DNA of 64,000 nt from Elephas maximus indicus (taxonomy: Eukaryota > Chordata > Mammalia > Proboscidea > Elephantidae), in the NCBI RefSeq assembly GCF_024166365.1, contig NC_064838.1:73176001-73240000 (forward strand). Direction: 5' to 3'. Under the pieces are notes generated by a model. That model was not told the origin of the DNA. It ran no database searches and saw only the letters and a list, made by a program, of their open reading frames with translations. Position numbers and translations under genes: made by a program. Each line of letters starts with the position of its first letter. Within the stretch, counting starts at the first letter, position 1. This document shows positions 12,251 through 24,432 of the stretch, one piece after another.

Positions 12251-14320
12251 AGCCTATGTACAATTAGAGACACAGACACAGAGACAGCAGTTGTCTGCCT
12301 TTAATTAATTGGGAATAAATAAATTGATACAATAAAATAATACTCAACTTTTAAAAAATACTTTTTAATATATTTGGTTTTAAATTATAACCCGTATAGA
12401 TCCTATTTATTTTCATAAAAAGTTGAGTTGATACAAAACAAATTAATGCTAAGAATGGGGAATTTTCATTGCCTTTTATATGCCCCACTTACCTCTGCTA
12501 TTCGTATAGTTTCACACACACTCAGAATGCCTAGGATGGTAAAAATGCCATCGATGTAATCCAGGGAAGCCAGCATTCCTGAAACCATCCCCTCCCCTTC
12601 CCACCGAACATAGGATCTTATGATGCCCTATTACAGATATGTCTCATTTTACCCTTGAGGAATATATAATTGCAGAGAGTGAGAAAGGAGCAAAAATATA
12701 AAAGAGGAAAAATGTCAGAAGGTGTTTTGAAACTCTATGACATGGTTTCTACATAGATTTTACTTGCACAGATACTTAACGTTTTATCTATTTGAACTGC
12801 CGCTGGCTCAAGGGGATTAATTCAGGGAATCAAAATTTCCAGAAGAGGAATGTATATAAAACACTAAGGAATATAAAACGTAACACACATTAGTATTGAA
12901 ATTGGAAAAGAGAGCCTGTGAGACAGGGAATAAAAACTAACAACAGTTAAGTCTGAAGTTTTTCCCCTTGATTCCCCTGCCCGCCAGACAAAGACAAGAA
13001 ACCAAATATCTTATCTCCAAATTCAGATTTCTTCTCAATACCGTATACCATTTTTTAAAGTTGACAGTCTACTACACTGTAATAAATACATATATAAATA
13101 TTATTATTTTTAACCTGCCTTCTAATACAAATTTTTGCTGCCATGTACTGCTAATACTTTATGCTTTTTTTGTGATCACTCTGCTACTGCTCACCAGCAA
13201 TAGCAAAATGAAGAGTGTACCTTATTTTGATTGAATAACGTTGTACCTTATATTCCAAAATAATAATTGGAGTTAGTATCTTCCCTGCCTATGCTCAATA
13301 ATATACTTACACTCAAATTAGATAATTTGAATAATAAAAAAATTGTTCAGATTCTTCGGAATCTATACAAAATCTGTGGGTCATTTCAGAGTTCCAACTA
13401 TGTATAAAAATAGAACAAACTCAAGCTTTTTTTTCTGTTGTTTCTTTTGTTTTTTACTTCAGAAAAAAAAAATTTTTTTTATCACACTAGATACGATAGC
13501 TCAGTAGCCTCAAGTAAGTTACTCAAATTGAGAGTGAATTTACACGTTTTTAAAAGGAAGATAATCATGTTTAGTATGCCACATACCTAGTAAATAAAAT
13601 ATAGTATAGAACTTACCTAGTTGAGTAAATGCACAGGGTAGGCATTCTCTACAGGAGAGCTATTATTATTTATTACACATCAATCAGACTTCCAGGTTAT
13701 ATAATGGTAATAGTGGCTCCCTAAATATTCATCTTTGTTATACATTTTCAAAAACAAATACAGATAACGAGGAGATTATAAAAAGCCAGAGATAATACGT
13801 CTTCAACATAACTAGGAAACAGAGTATTTATGAATTTTTAATTACTTGTAAGTAGGAAAATAACACCCAAGTCCATCAGATAAGTGGAAATAATTGTACA
13901 GACACTGCAGATAGTGTAAAAAAACATGGTGTCAAATTTCATATTTTATATAATTTCTAAGAAGGAACTATTGTGCTAGTAACAGAGAAAATTTAAGAGT
14001 TAGTTAATTAAAACTGCTCTTTTAAGCGATTACAATGTAAACGATTTTTAATGTTCAGGATAATTAGCCAAATGGATTATATATTATAGTCACTGGCTTT
14101 CTATTCAGAATGATAAATCGACGATTAAGTGGAATTTACTGAAAGTTTTCAAGGAAGGCACAACATAGACACTTCCGCGTTGAAAAGAAAGTTTAAGCAT
14201 TTGAGCTCGCCATTAGGGGCAGTGGAGAGATGGATTTAGGATAGTGAAGATTAGAAGAAGGCTAGAATTTCATTTATTCTTTATTGAACCTTCATAATAA
14301 CATTCATTCATGCCAATAAA
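12251..14320. other. Intergenic sequence between OR pseudogenes
   Basis: AT-rich sequence with no gene. A weak MIR-like patch near 13500-13640 could not be confirmed. The 88-codon plus frame at 12968-13234 has no recognisable domain. Confidence 0.45.
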
Positions 14321-14325
14321 TACTT

Positions 14326-15258
14326 TCATTTATTTTCTGAAAATCCTATCTTATGGATCAAGTCTTTGAAGGCATGTTTTACTTGCTGGTTCCTCAGGGT
14401 GTTAATGAAGGGGCTCAGCACGGGGGCAATGGAAGTGTTGAGAATAGCTACTCCTTTGGTCAATGATGCTCTTTCTTTGCTGAAATCTTGACATACATGA
14501 ATATGCAGCTGCCATAAGAGATGGAAATGACAATCATATGAGAAGAACAAGTGGAGAAAGCCTTTTTCCTCTGACTGGCAGAAGGGATTCTCAGAGTGGT
14601 GATAGCGATGCACAAGTAGGATACAATCACTAATGCCGATGTGAATAGCAAAGTAACAAAAGCAAAGTAAAAGCCAATCATCTCTAAAGGCCAGGTGTCT
14701 GTGCATGAGAGTTGTAAGATGGGGAAGTGGTTACAAGAGAAGTGGTCAATGGCATTGGAAGAACGGAAATCTAACTGGAGGATAAGCATGAGTGGTGGGA
14801 AAATGGTCAGGAATCCTCCCAGCCATGAACAAAGAACAAGCAGGGTGCAGATTTTCTTGTTCATGACGGTGTTGTAATGAAGGGGCTTGCAGATGGCAAC
14901 ATAACGATCATAAGACATGGCCGTTAGAAGAAAAATTCAGACACACCCATAAAGATGAAGAAAAATAATTGAGCTAAACAATTGTTGTAAGAAATGGTCT
15001 TGACTTTAGTAATGATTGCCCCAGAAATCTGGGGATAGACACAGTGGTGAATGTAATTTCTAAGAAGAAGTTCCAGAGGAAGTAGTACATACGAGTCTTT
15101 AGACGATAGTCTATCACGGTGAGGACGATGATGGTCAGGTTGCCTGTGACGGTTAATACATAAGCTATAAATAAAAAGATAAAGACCAGAGCCTGAAGCT
15201 TTGGGTCCTCTGATGAGCCCAAGAGTACAAACTCTGTAATCATTGTGTGATTTCTCAC
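14326..15258 (-). pseudogene. Olfactory receptor pseudogene, OR6C-like (copy 2)
   Basis: At 933 bp this is the best preserved receptor copy. It starts at an ATG at 15256-15258 (MRNHTMITEFVLLGSSED, one N-glycosylation site) and ends at a stop at 14326-14328 after [13 protein letters not shown]. Visible hallmarks are [19 protein letters not shown] at the end of TM3, the [18 protein letters not shown] block of TM6 and [20 protein letters not shown] in TM7. At least three frameshifts break it: near 15025 after RFLG, near 14925 (one base lost between SEFF and TAMSY), and near 14470 after FMYVKIS. The TM7 NPxxY motif reads SPFIN, so a signalling residue pair is lost too. A codon is missing in TM2 (WNFFLE). 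Same strand as the other two copies, which fits tandem duplication. Confidence 0.94.
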
Positions 15259-15329
15259 ACTGATGTATTTTCCTCTTTAAGCAAAATCTATTGGTGAAAA
15301 ACAAAACATAAAGAATGAGCAAACACTAA

Positions 15330-15714
15330 AGATTTAAATATTAGTATTAATAACCCCAATGACACTAAACAATGGACCCTTTTTTCTCTTTCAGCTCTTT
15401 TCCAATATCTTGTCACCCTTATTAAAATGGAACATTTTCTTAGAGCCTCTCTGAAAAGAAAATGTATTCACAGACCTATGTTAAAACCCAAATCAGTGTC
15501 AGTGTGTATAACCTCTACATAGAGTCAAAGTTTCTACATTTTCAGTATATCCTTGAATCATAAATTTCCACACCAATATTAATGAATTATATATATAGTT
15601 TATATACTGAAACATTGTTTTCCAGCTTTGAAGACTGTATGGTTTTAGGAATGAATCTAATTTTGAGTATTTATCCTGGTGCCAAAATTTAAAAAATTTT
15701 CTTGTCTAATGTTG
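15330..15714. other. 5' flank of OR copy 2, nothing recognised
   Basis: AT-rich upstream sequence; no promoter element or named repeat that I can support. Confidence 0.45.
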
Positions 15715-15832
15715 TAGGGTTCTTAACCAATGTCATAGACCAATGTGTGTACTGACTATTTAATGAGAAATTAGGTTTGTCCTGTAAACCTCCATCCAAA
15801 GTACAATAAATTAAAAAAAAAAATAAGAAGAA
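15715..15832 (+). mobile_element. L1 3'UTR end with poly-A tail
   Basis: 'gttcttaaccaatgtcatag' then 'tttaatgagaaattaggttt' and 'aaagtacaataaattaaaaa' matches the terminal part of the L1 3'UTR type seen in plus orientation at 29097-29763. A poly-A tail follows. Confidence 0.85.
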
Positions 15833-15839
15833 GACAAAA

Positions 15840-18400
15840 ACAAAACACGCAAGTTTTTATTGTTTAGTAGGGCTTTGGTGGTAATTGGAACCCAATCGCA
15901 ATCCCTGAACTTAATAGTATCTGAAATTATTTTTATTCTTAATACCTTTTATTTTAAATACAATCGACAAAAATAAAGGTGTTTTCCAATCACATAAACA
16001 TATCAGTAGAATGACCTTGATTGTAAACAAGAGTAAAGTTTGGTTTTCATTAATGGGAAAGAAAACAGAAACCAGAGAGATGAATCAATACTCACATAGA
16101 TAGAGCCTATCGTTAATACATTTCTATAACATGATTGGTGGTATCATTGTTTGTGTTTTTTATTAAAATTAACAATTATTAAATGGACTTTTTTTTTTTT
16201 TACTACTATTCTCTTTGGCCTTAAACCTGATTGAGGACAAGAATGAACTCATAAAGAAAGTTTTAATGCCAAATATCTCACTGTCTCCTTTTTAGAAGAC
16301 TGATTACAGGAAATATATATGTATGTATATGTATATACATATATTTTAGGATTTACTATAGGGAAAACAGAAATTGCTAAAATATAAGCTCAGCGATTTT
16401 TATCTGTTTTTTTTTTTCCACCGCTCTATCCTTTACAACCAGAATTGTATCTGTGTATAAGTTCTCAGTAATGTTTCTAGTATTAATCTCTTTCTTTTTT
16501 TATAGCATGAACTGGTAAGACAGCACTGATGAAGGTAACATGTAGAAAGATGTTCCCTTCTGCCTAACTCAACAATTAGTATTACTGATGGGTGAGTAGT
16601 GTCTAAGATGATATTATGCCTTCTTTTCTTCTTTATCCTTTTTTCTTTTTCAGGCAATCAGCACTTTCTTTAGGAATATGCACATGTGGTCATTAACATA
16701 TCAGCAAAATATGGCATATCAAAGGGCAGAGACTGTATTTCTGTGTTTTCAACAATGGCTGAAACATATTACATATATAATTAATAACACTAAATATGTT
16801 AAAGGGATAATTTGGGACTCACTGCAATTTATTCCAACAAAATCAAATTATGGATGGGACAAACATTTCATTGATAATAAGAAACATACTCACTTTTGTG
16901 ATATGTCTGATGGTTCCAGTCAGAAATATTACCCTGAGTTTTTCTTAATTTATTTAAAAAATGAAAAATAATACATGCATAATGTACTTCAGGAGAACTT
17001 TTTGTCACTTGGTCCACCCTTGCTTCTATCACATAAGAGCCTCTAGCATAAAGAAAACACAGACTGGAGTCCACGTCAGTTTGTTAGCAGCCTTTGTGAT
17101 AAGTAACATAAATTTCTCTTATCTTTCCACAAAAACACATTGCTCTGGACCTGAACTCCAATAAGAGCTACTTATTTTAACACTAAGAGTTCTTTAGGTA
17201 AATGTCCAGGGAAGAATGCTTAAGAGCCTGGAAGTTTAAGCATTTCAAAGCTCTCTGGATAAGATGAAGATTTAACACTGCCCAAAAATAAAACAATTTC
17301 ACCCTTTCTGGTCATGGAATAAATTCCCCAGAGATTAGCATGAAGAAAGGAAAGGTGCAAGAAGAGATAAATTCCAAAACTGTAAATGATGTCATAACAT
17401 AGAGTTTTCTGGAAAGCTAAGCAATATAACGAGGTAAAAGTAAAAACATACCAATCAGCTTGTACCATCAACGTAGTCTCCCTTTGACTGTGTATAATTT
17501 TCCTAATATGCATATGGCACTTGTTCTACACTCAAGAGATAATTTCTTCTCAGTCCCTTTGGGTCTGGTGAAATCCAGGACCGAACTACACCACAGCAGA
17601 CCCTAATTTGGGAATGCTATGTTTTATTCATTCATATATATCCACCAGCATAAGGCAAAATGAATGAATACATAAATAAAATAAGGGATTTCAATATCTT
17701 TGAATATCAGAAGAGTACTTGAAAATTTAGTTTTGATTTTCCTTTTTTTAATTTTAAATCTAATACATGCTTAATGTTATAAGAATCAAGGTGACAGTAG
17801 TATAGAGTGGCATTTTCAATGGCCCTAATATTTCCAACGAATCCTCCATTTTTACTCCAATCTTCAAATTAGCCAGTATTAAGAGTTTTTTTTTAAGAGT
17901 TTATAGTGTGTTCTTGAGATATGTTTTCTCTCTATTGGAGTAATATGGGAGCACTCCCATTCAAACACTTGAAGATTTGTTCCTGTTGCTATTATACATT
18001 AATGCCGTTATATGATGCCAAATACTCTATAATTATCTTTTTCCTAGTATGTAATATGTAAGGATATCATTCCTTATCAACTTTTTTGTAACAGTTGCAT
18101 AGAATACCAGAGGTGACATGCATGTAATTTAATAATTACTTTGCTGATTTAAGATTTAGGGGATCAGATTGTGACAAATTTCACATTATTATGATGTTAC
18201 ACTGCATCCGTATTTATACATTTACGTAAGTGTAAAACTGACAGCTGTTGAGTTTTAAATTTTAATAGATACTTTAAAAAATTCTCCTACAGATAAGAAT
18301 GAGCCCTTTTCTTCACATTTGAGTCAAAACTGGATATTATTGGTCATTTAAAAATTTTATAAGCAGAGAGACAAAATAATGTCACAATTTATTTAATGGC
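15840..18400. other. Intergenic sequence, nothing firmly recognised
   Basis: About 2.5 kb with no gene. It has T runs near 16189-16200 and 16410-16420 and an alternating AT/GT stretch at 16312-16345. The frames of 60-97 codons have no domain signature. A stretch near 18000-18230 may be an old LINE remnant but I could not assign it. Confidence 0.45.
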
Positions 18401-18404
18401 AAAG

Positions 18405-18612
18405 ACACTGTAGCTTAGAGATAACAGTGCCTGGGTTTTTAGATTAAACAGATCCATTTTCTTTGCAAACTCACAAATTTTAATGCAGCTTTCTGAACAT
18501 TGGTCTCTTCACCCATAAAATGAGAAGACTAATAGTCTTAAGTCATAGGCTATTATAAAAATTACAATGAGATAATGCATAAGAGAGTTTAGCATGCTAA
18601 TTGGGATATGCT
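18405..18612 (+). mobile_element. MIR SINE, interrupted by an AfroSINE
   Basis: 'gtagcttagagataacagtg', then 'gcagctttctgaacattggt', 'cacccataaaatgagaagac' and 'ttacaatgagataatgcata' follow the MIR order. The end of the element ('atctagtaagtgcttaatgc', about 18829-18848) appears only after the AfroSINE at 18616-18822, so the SINE inserted into the MIR. Confidence 0.75.
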
Positions 18613-18615
18613 GCT

Positions 18616-18822
18616 ATCGTTAGTTGCCTTCAAGTTGATTCCAACTCATAGAGAGCAACCCTATTCGATGGAGTAGAACTGCCCCATAGGGTGTTCAAGG
18701 CTGTAATCTCTACTGGAGCAGATTGTTACGTCTTTCTCCCCTGGACCTGCTGGGTGGGTTCTAACCACCAATGTTTTGGGATAGCAGCTGAGTGTTTAAC
18801 CATTGTATCACAAGGGCTTCTT
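18616..18822 (-). mobile_element. AfroSINE, long form
   Basis: It has the usual ends ('gttagttgccttcaagttga' and 'gtgtttaaccattgtatcac') plus extra internal sequence ('aaggctgtaatctctactgg' onward) not present in the short copies. The copy at 47392-47594 has a related insert, so this is a subtype rather than a private rearrangement. Confidence 0.9.
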
Positions 18823-18865
18823 ACTTGAGATCTAGTAAGTGCTTAATGCATAAATCATCTATTTT
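18823..18865 (+). mobile_element. MIR SINE, 3' remainder
   Basis: 'gagatctagtaagtgcttaa' is the MIR-type 3' end continuing the element broken at 18616. Confidence 0.55.
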
Positions 18866-18874
18866 TATATTTTC

Positions 18875-19340
18875 GTATTCTTTGATTCACATAGAGATTG
18901 AATATACTTTCAGTATTTTTATTTCTTGTCCCTGAATTGCCTATTTATAACCTTTGTTCACTTTCCATTGGGTTTATTGTCTTCCTATTTATTGATTAAA
19001 AAAAAAAAAAAAACAAACCCATTGCCATCAAGTCAATTTCGACTCCTAGCGACCCTATAGGACAGAGTAGAACTGCTCCATAGGGTTTCCAAGGAGCACC
19101 TGGTGGATTTGAACTGCCAACCTTTTAGTTAGCAGGAGAGCTCTTAACCACTACACCACCAGAGTTTCCATGGTAGAATACATTATATATAGTGGATATA
19201 AATACATGGTGTGTCTTCTCTGTTTTGTATCCTTATTTTGTAAATTTTCTCTGTAGTTCTACTCGAAAAGATTGTACAACTATCATAAATTCTTAGTGAC
19301 ATATTCTCTTTAGCAAGGACTTACCCACATACTTCAAAAT
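18875..19340 (-). mobile_element. L1 fragment interrupted by an AfroSINE
   Basis: 'ttgcctatttataacctttg' and 'actttccattgggtttattg' (18936-18980) match a well-known L1 3' segment in reverse. After the SINE, 'attatatatagtggatataa' fits the continuation. Another piece in the same order lies at 21646-21795 beyond the RTE copy, so I infer one L1 split by two later insertions. Confidence 0.6.
18997..19170 (-). mobile_element. AfroSINE
   Basis: Complete copy in reverse with its T-rich tail seen as an A run at 18997-19013, then 'cccattgccatcaagtcaat' through 'cttaaccactacaccaccag'. Confidence 0.93.
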
Positions 19341-19346
19341 TATATA

Positions 19347-21645
19347 AATGTTGTTGTTGTTAGGTGCTGTTGAGTCAGTTCTAACTCATAGAGACCCTAT
19401 GTATAACAGAACGAAACACTGCCCAATCCTGTGCCATCCTCAAAATCTATGTTATGCTTGAGCCCATTGTTGCAGCCACTGAGTCAATCCATCTCCTTCC
19501 TCTTTTTCTCTGACTCTCTACTTTACCGATGAGCATGACGTCCTTCTCCAGGGACTTATCCCTCCTGAGAAAGTGTCCAAAGTGTGTAAGATGTAGTCTC
19601 TCCATCCTTGCTTTCAAGGAGCATTCTGGTTGTACTTGTTCCAAGACAGATTTGTTCACTCTTTTGGCAGTCCATGGTATATTCCATATTCTTTGCCAAC
19701 ACCACAATTCAAAGTTGTCAGTTCTTCTTCAGTCTTCCTTAATCATCATCCAGCTTTCCTATGCACACGGAGCGATTGAAAACACCATGGCTTGGGTCAG
19801 GCTCACTTTAGTCTTCAACATTTTGCTTTTCATCACTTTAAAGAGGTCTTTTGCAGCAGATTTGCCCATTGCAATGTGTCCTTTGATTTCTTGACAGCTG
19901 CTTCCATGGGTGTTGATTGTGGATCCAAGTAAAATGAAATCCTTGACAACTTCAATCTTTTCTCCCTTTATCATGATGTTGCTTCTCGGTCCAGTTGTGA
20001 AGATTTTTTGTTTTCTTCATGTTAAGGTGTAACCCATACTGAAAACTGTGGTCTCTGATCTTTATCAGTAAGTGGCTCAAGTTCTTCACTTTCAGCAACC
20101 AAGGTTGTGTCATCTGCATAATGAAGGTTGTTAATGAGCCTTCCTCCAATCCTGATGCCCCGTTCTTCCTATAGTTCAACTTCTCGGATTATTTGTTCAG
20201 CATACAGATTGAATAGGTATGGTGAAAGGATAGAACCCTGACATACACCTTTCCTGACTTTAAACCATGCAATATCTCCTTGTTCTGTTCGAACAACTGC
20301 CTCTGGATCCATGTACAGGTTTCTCAGGGTCACAATTCAGTGTTCTGGAATTCCCATTCTTCACGATGTTATCTATAATTTGATGTGATCCGCACAGCCA
20401 AATGCCTTTGCATAGTCAATAAAACACAGATAAACATCTTTCAGGTATTTCTGGTTTCAGCCATGATCCATCTGACATCAGCAATGATAACCCTTGTTCT
20501 GCGTCCTTATCTGAATCCAGCTTGAATTTTGGCAGTCCTCTGTCAATATACTGCTGCAGCCACTTTTGAATGATCTTCAGCAAAATTTTATTTGTGTGTG
20601 ATATTAACGATATTGTTGGATAATTTCCACATTCAGTTGGATCACCTTTCTTGGGAATAGGCATAAATATGTATTTCTTCCAGTGGATTGGCCAGGTAGC
20701 TGTCTTGCAAATTTCTTGCCATACACATGTGAGCACTTTCAGCACTGCATTCATTGTGTGAAACATCTCAATTGATATTCTGTCAATTCCTGTAGCTTTA
20801 TTTTTGCCAATGCCTTCATTGCAGCTTAGACTTCTTCCTTCAGTGTCATCGGTAACTGATTATGCGCTACCTCCTAAAATGGTTGAAAGTCAAATAATTC
20901 TTTTTAGTATGATGACTCTGTATATTCCTTCCATCTTCTTTTGATGCTTCCTGCATCATTTAATATTTTCCCTGTGGAATTCTTCATTCTTGCAACTTGA
21001 TGCTTTATTTTTTCTTCAGTTCTTTCAGCTTGAGAAATGCCAAGTGTGTTCTTCCCTTTGGGTTTTCTATCTCCACGTCTTTCCACATGTCATTATAATA
21101 CTTTACTTTGTCTTTTCAAGTAACCTTTTGAAATCTTCTGTTCAACTCTTTTACTTCATCTTTTCTTCCTTTTACTTGAGCTACTTGACATTCAAGAGCA
21201 AGTTTCAGAGTCTCTTCTGACATCCATTTTGGTCTTTTCTTTCTTTCCTGCTGTATTAAAAACCAAAAAGATCTTGAAATATTCTTTTTGGCAATGAATG
21301 CAACACCATTCCTCTTCGAGTTGTCATTCCCGGTATAGTAGACCGTATGATTGTTCAATTCAAAATGGCCAATACCAGTCCTAGGATATATATGTTTATG
21401 CCTAGGATATTGATGTTTATACATTCTGCTTCATTTTTGACAATTTCCAGATTTCCTAAATTCATACTTCAGACATTCCACATTTCTATAACAAATGGGT
21501 ATTTGCTGCTGTTTCTTCTCATTTTGAATTGTGCCACATCCACAAATGAAGGTCCTGAAAGCTTGTCTCCAACCACATCATTCAGGTTGACTCTACTTTA
21601 AGTAGGCAACTCTTCTGCAGTGGTAGTTTGCATGCCTTCCAATGT
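19347..21645 (-). mobile_element. RTE-type LINE, longest copy (endonuclease and RT remnants)
   Basis: About 2.3 kb of an RTE LINE. From its 5' side, the frame at 21116-21424 holds an endonuclease-type segment (VAFIAKKNISR near its middle) joined directly to a segment beginning KKRPKWMSEETLKLALE, so the middle of the endonuclease appears deleted. The frame at 20904-21086 is the linker (KNSTGKILNDAG). The frame at 20416-20766 has the reverse transcriptase FMPIPKKGDPTECGNYPTIS block. Frames at 19447-19707, 19759-19974 and 19952-20179 cover the C-terminal part. Stops and frameshifts separate all of these. Not a host gene. Confidence 0.9.
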
Positions 21646-21795
21646 ATATAAATATTCCTTTCTATTTAATACTTCCATGGTTATGCTTTTTAAACTGACA
21701 TCTTTAATCCATCCAGAATCCATATATAATTCATTCTTGTTTTTGTGAGATATGGATTTAATTTTACTATTTTCTCAAAACCACCTACCCTAACA
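21646..21795 (-). mobile_element. L1 fragment, continuation across the RTE
   Basis: 'catctttaatccatccagaa' and 'ttgtgagatatggatttaat' resemble a conserved L1 3' segment in reverse, in the position expected if the RTE copy inserted into the L1 piece at 19172-19340. Confidence 0.5.
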
Positions 21796-22139
21796 CTGCT
21801 AGGCTAGAGACAATATAAGCACCAATGTCATGTTATCCTCTCTTAGTAATATTTCTAGCCCAGAGTTCTCACCTACAAGGTCTACACATAATCCTTCAGC
21901 TGGAGATAGAGATGCGTCTATTGAAATAGAACCTTGGTCTAAAAAACTATCTAATATCCGTGGAACTATCTTCGCCTCCATGTGGAGACAGAAGTATATC
22001 ATAATTAAAAAACTCCTCTCTTGATCTTTTAACTTGTAGTGCAACCAGAATGATGCATGTAATATATAAATATCATCTCACTTTTCAGGTAAAGAACAAA
22101 TTGGGCTCCTACTGCCCTCATTATAAAGTATGTAAATAA

Positions 22140-22530
22140 CTAAATTTAATGCCTTCAAGGCCCTGTAATTATTAACCCACTCCTCCCCTTTCAGACTCAT
22201 TTTGTACTATCTCACCTGACTTTTTCTATTCCAGTAAACCTGCTTTTGTTGTTGTTCTTTGTTTGTTCTTGTTTTTGTTGTTTGTTTTAATAATTCAACA
22301 CTTTCTCTCCTCCTTCATGACATTCATACATGCTCTTCTGCCTGCTGGATGTGGCTTGTCTGGCACCTCAGTTCGTTTGTACTTTAATTGTACTCTCTTA
22401 GAGAAGACTTCTCTGATTCTCTCAAACTCTTATGTGTTTTTATAATACCCTGTGCTTCATCTTTATAGCAGTAATTGTATTTTAATTACTAACCAGGTAT
22501 CATCCTTGCTCAGCAGAAAGTTATGTATGT
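22140..22530 (+). mobile_element. L2 LINE fragment
   Basis: 'atgccttcaaggccctgtaa' followed by 'ttgtactatctcacctgact' and 'gcctgctggatgtggcttgt' follow the L2 3' region order. It includes a TTGTT-rich interruption near 22238-22290. Confidence 0.6.
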
Positions 22531-22559
22531 GGTTAAATGAAATCAAATAGAAGTTTAAC

Positions 22560-22685
22560 TCCTCAGTCACACTAGCCACATTTTAAATGCTCACATGTGG
22601 CTAATGGCTGTTGTATGGGACAGCACAGATTAAAGACCATTTATATATCTCAGAAAATTATATCGGACAAGTGCCAAGGAATCAG
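22560..22685 (+). mobile_element. hAT/Charlie-type DNA transposon end (MER1-like)
   Basis: 'cacactagccacattttaaa' then 'cacatgtggctaatggctgt' and 'tgggacagcacagattaaag' match the terminal part of a common MER1/Charlie element. The other end is not seen. Confidence 0.5.
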
Positions 22686-23099
22686 TTATTTCTCCTTTTC
22701 ATTGTTCTTTGGGAAGCAGCCAAGTGTATGACATCTTTTCCAGAACCAAGACGATGCATAACCTTTGCTCTAATATCATCAAATCTTTTCTAATTTTTCA
22801 AATCGTGAGGTATTTTCAGACACACACACACAAATTTATACTTTCCTTTAATGTTTAATCTAAATATCATAAAATCTGAAATCTTCCCTATCTGTAAAAC
22901 CAGGATTAGATGCTTTCTCTTTTTTTCCCTCCCCACAATTTGTACTCTTATCTTACTCCATTGCATTTATTTGTAGAGAAATCTATTTCTATTAAAAAGC
23001 AACTTAAGGAGGAGGCATTAGGCCTTGGTTATTTTATGTACCTGCTCTTCGTTTACTATCGCATTAACCTACTTTTCCCATTTACTCATTAGTGAAAAA

Positions 23100-23750
23100 T
23101 CTACTGACTTAATTTGCGCATTGACGATGTATGTCTGGCAGTAAGGAATGCAGAGGTGCGAGACAAGAGTAACACTGGGTGCAGTGGCGTCACTAGGGTT
23201 GATGTTACTCAGCGTGGTAACTCATGGACCTCCTCCCATACAAGCCCCAGTGCGAGCTCGAGCTCCGGAAGCGCCCTGAACTCCCAGAACTCCTGTCCAA
23301 GCGTCGGGAGCAGGTGCCCAGCTACTGGTGACTCGCCAAGCCGCTCCAGGCTTCAGGCAACAAAGCACTGCAGGGACAAGCCAGGAGGGCTGCAGAACAG
23401 TCTGGGAACATAAAAAAAGGCTTCCGATCCCCAGCCTGGCGCCATTGGTGCAGTCCCACTCAGGGCTTGAGCGCTAGGGTCCCACCAGCGCGACCATCCT
23501 GCCCACGCAGTCTCCAACTAGCTCCCAGCCATGCACAAAGGACAAAGGAGAGTGGAGGGATGAGGAGACCGAGGAATTGGAAGGAAGGAGGGAGAGGCGG
23601 AAGGTTAGGAGTTGGGAGCAAGGGAAGAAAAGGAAGGGAATGGGAGTGAACGGAAGAAGGGGTTGGAGCAAACATGCCACAGAGGACACACCAGCCGCCA
23701 GCCGCGAGGCACGCCAAAGAGTGTGAGGGGAACCCTGTATCCTGAGCCCT
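23100..23750. other. Isolated GC- and CpG-rich block
   Basis: About 650 bases far richer in G, C and CpG than anything around it ('gtgcgagctcgagctccgga' at about 23250, 'gtcgggagcaggtgcccagc' near 23302). The right half turns purine-rich (23550-23670). Open frames exist on both strands (99 codons plus at 23114; 96 and 85 codons minus) but none has a motif I know. It could be a CpG island, a GC-rich retrocopy or an LTR-like piece. I assign no function. Confidence 0.6.
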
Positions 23751-23759
23751 GGGTCATCT

Positions 23760-24253
23760 TTCATTTTTCATAATGCCTACTTTTGCATAACAACCTGGTC
23801 TTTAGAACTTAACCACGTCGATAAGTGAGTAGTGGGTGTATTTGTATCTTCAGTGCCTGGTAGAAGTAATATAATTTACACTCAGTAAATATTTCTGTAA
23901 TTATTCAAAGACATGAAACCTCTGTATTGTCCTCCCACTAGTGAGCATTTTGGTTTAACCAAAAAATCTTACTGGCATTAAGTAAAAAAAGAAAAGAAAA
24001 TCTGTCTATATATGTAGGTAGATAGCTAAATAGATATAGATGTGATATCTTAGTTAATTTTTCAGAGATATTAATATAAAAAGAAGCCTATAAGCTACTG
24101 CTTTTTATGGAGTACAATATTAAAGACACAGGAGGGAAGAAAATTGGGACTGAGCAAAACAGAGAAAGCCAGTCTAAACTTCATTACTGAAATGTTGTGC
24201 CAGTTATTTATCAAGCATAACTGATAGTTCGATCTTACTACCTTCTTCCAAAA
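23760..24253. other. Unassigned sequence
   Basis: No gene or named repeat. A short 'gtaggtagatagctaaatag' stretch lies near 24014. Confidence 0.45.
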
Positions 24254-24432
24254 AGGAGCCCAGGTAGTGCAGTAGTGAAAGCTTTTGGCTAACTGAAAGG
24301 TGAGTGATTCAAATCCACTAGATGCACCAGGATTTACAGCCTCGGAAACCCTATGGGGCAGTTCTACTCTGTCCTATAGGATCACTATCAGTCGAAATCT
24401 ACTCTATGACAGTGAGTTTGGTTTAGTTTAGT
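24254..24432 (+). mobile_element. AfroSINE with imperfect target-site duplication
   Basis: Begins 'ggagcccaggtagtgcagta' and ends 'tactctatgacagtgagttt' plus a GGTTTAGTTTA tail, with a small insert 'gatttacagcctcgg' in the middle. Flanks read TACCTTCTTCCAAA (24239) and TACCTTCTCTCAAA (24433), an imperfect target-site duplication. Confidence 0.93.

Noticed and set aside
6871-15258. Functional olfactory receptors
   Set aside because: Each copy has several frameshifts and lost motifs, so an intact receptor cannot be made from the sequence as given.
19347-21645. Host gene encoding a reverse-transcriptase-like protein
   Set aside because: The frames are broken, repeated five more times in the window and end at the RTE 3' end. 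It is a dead LINE.
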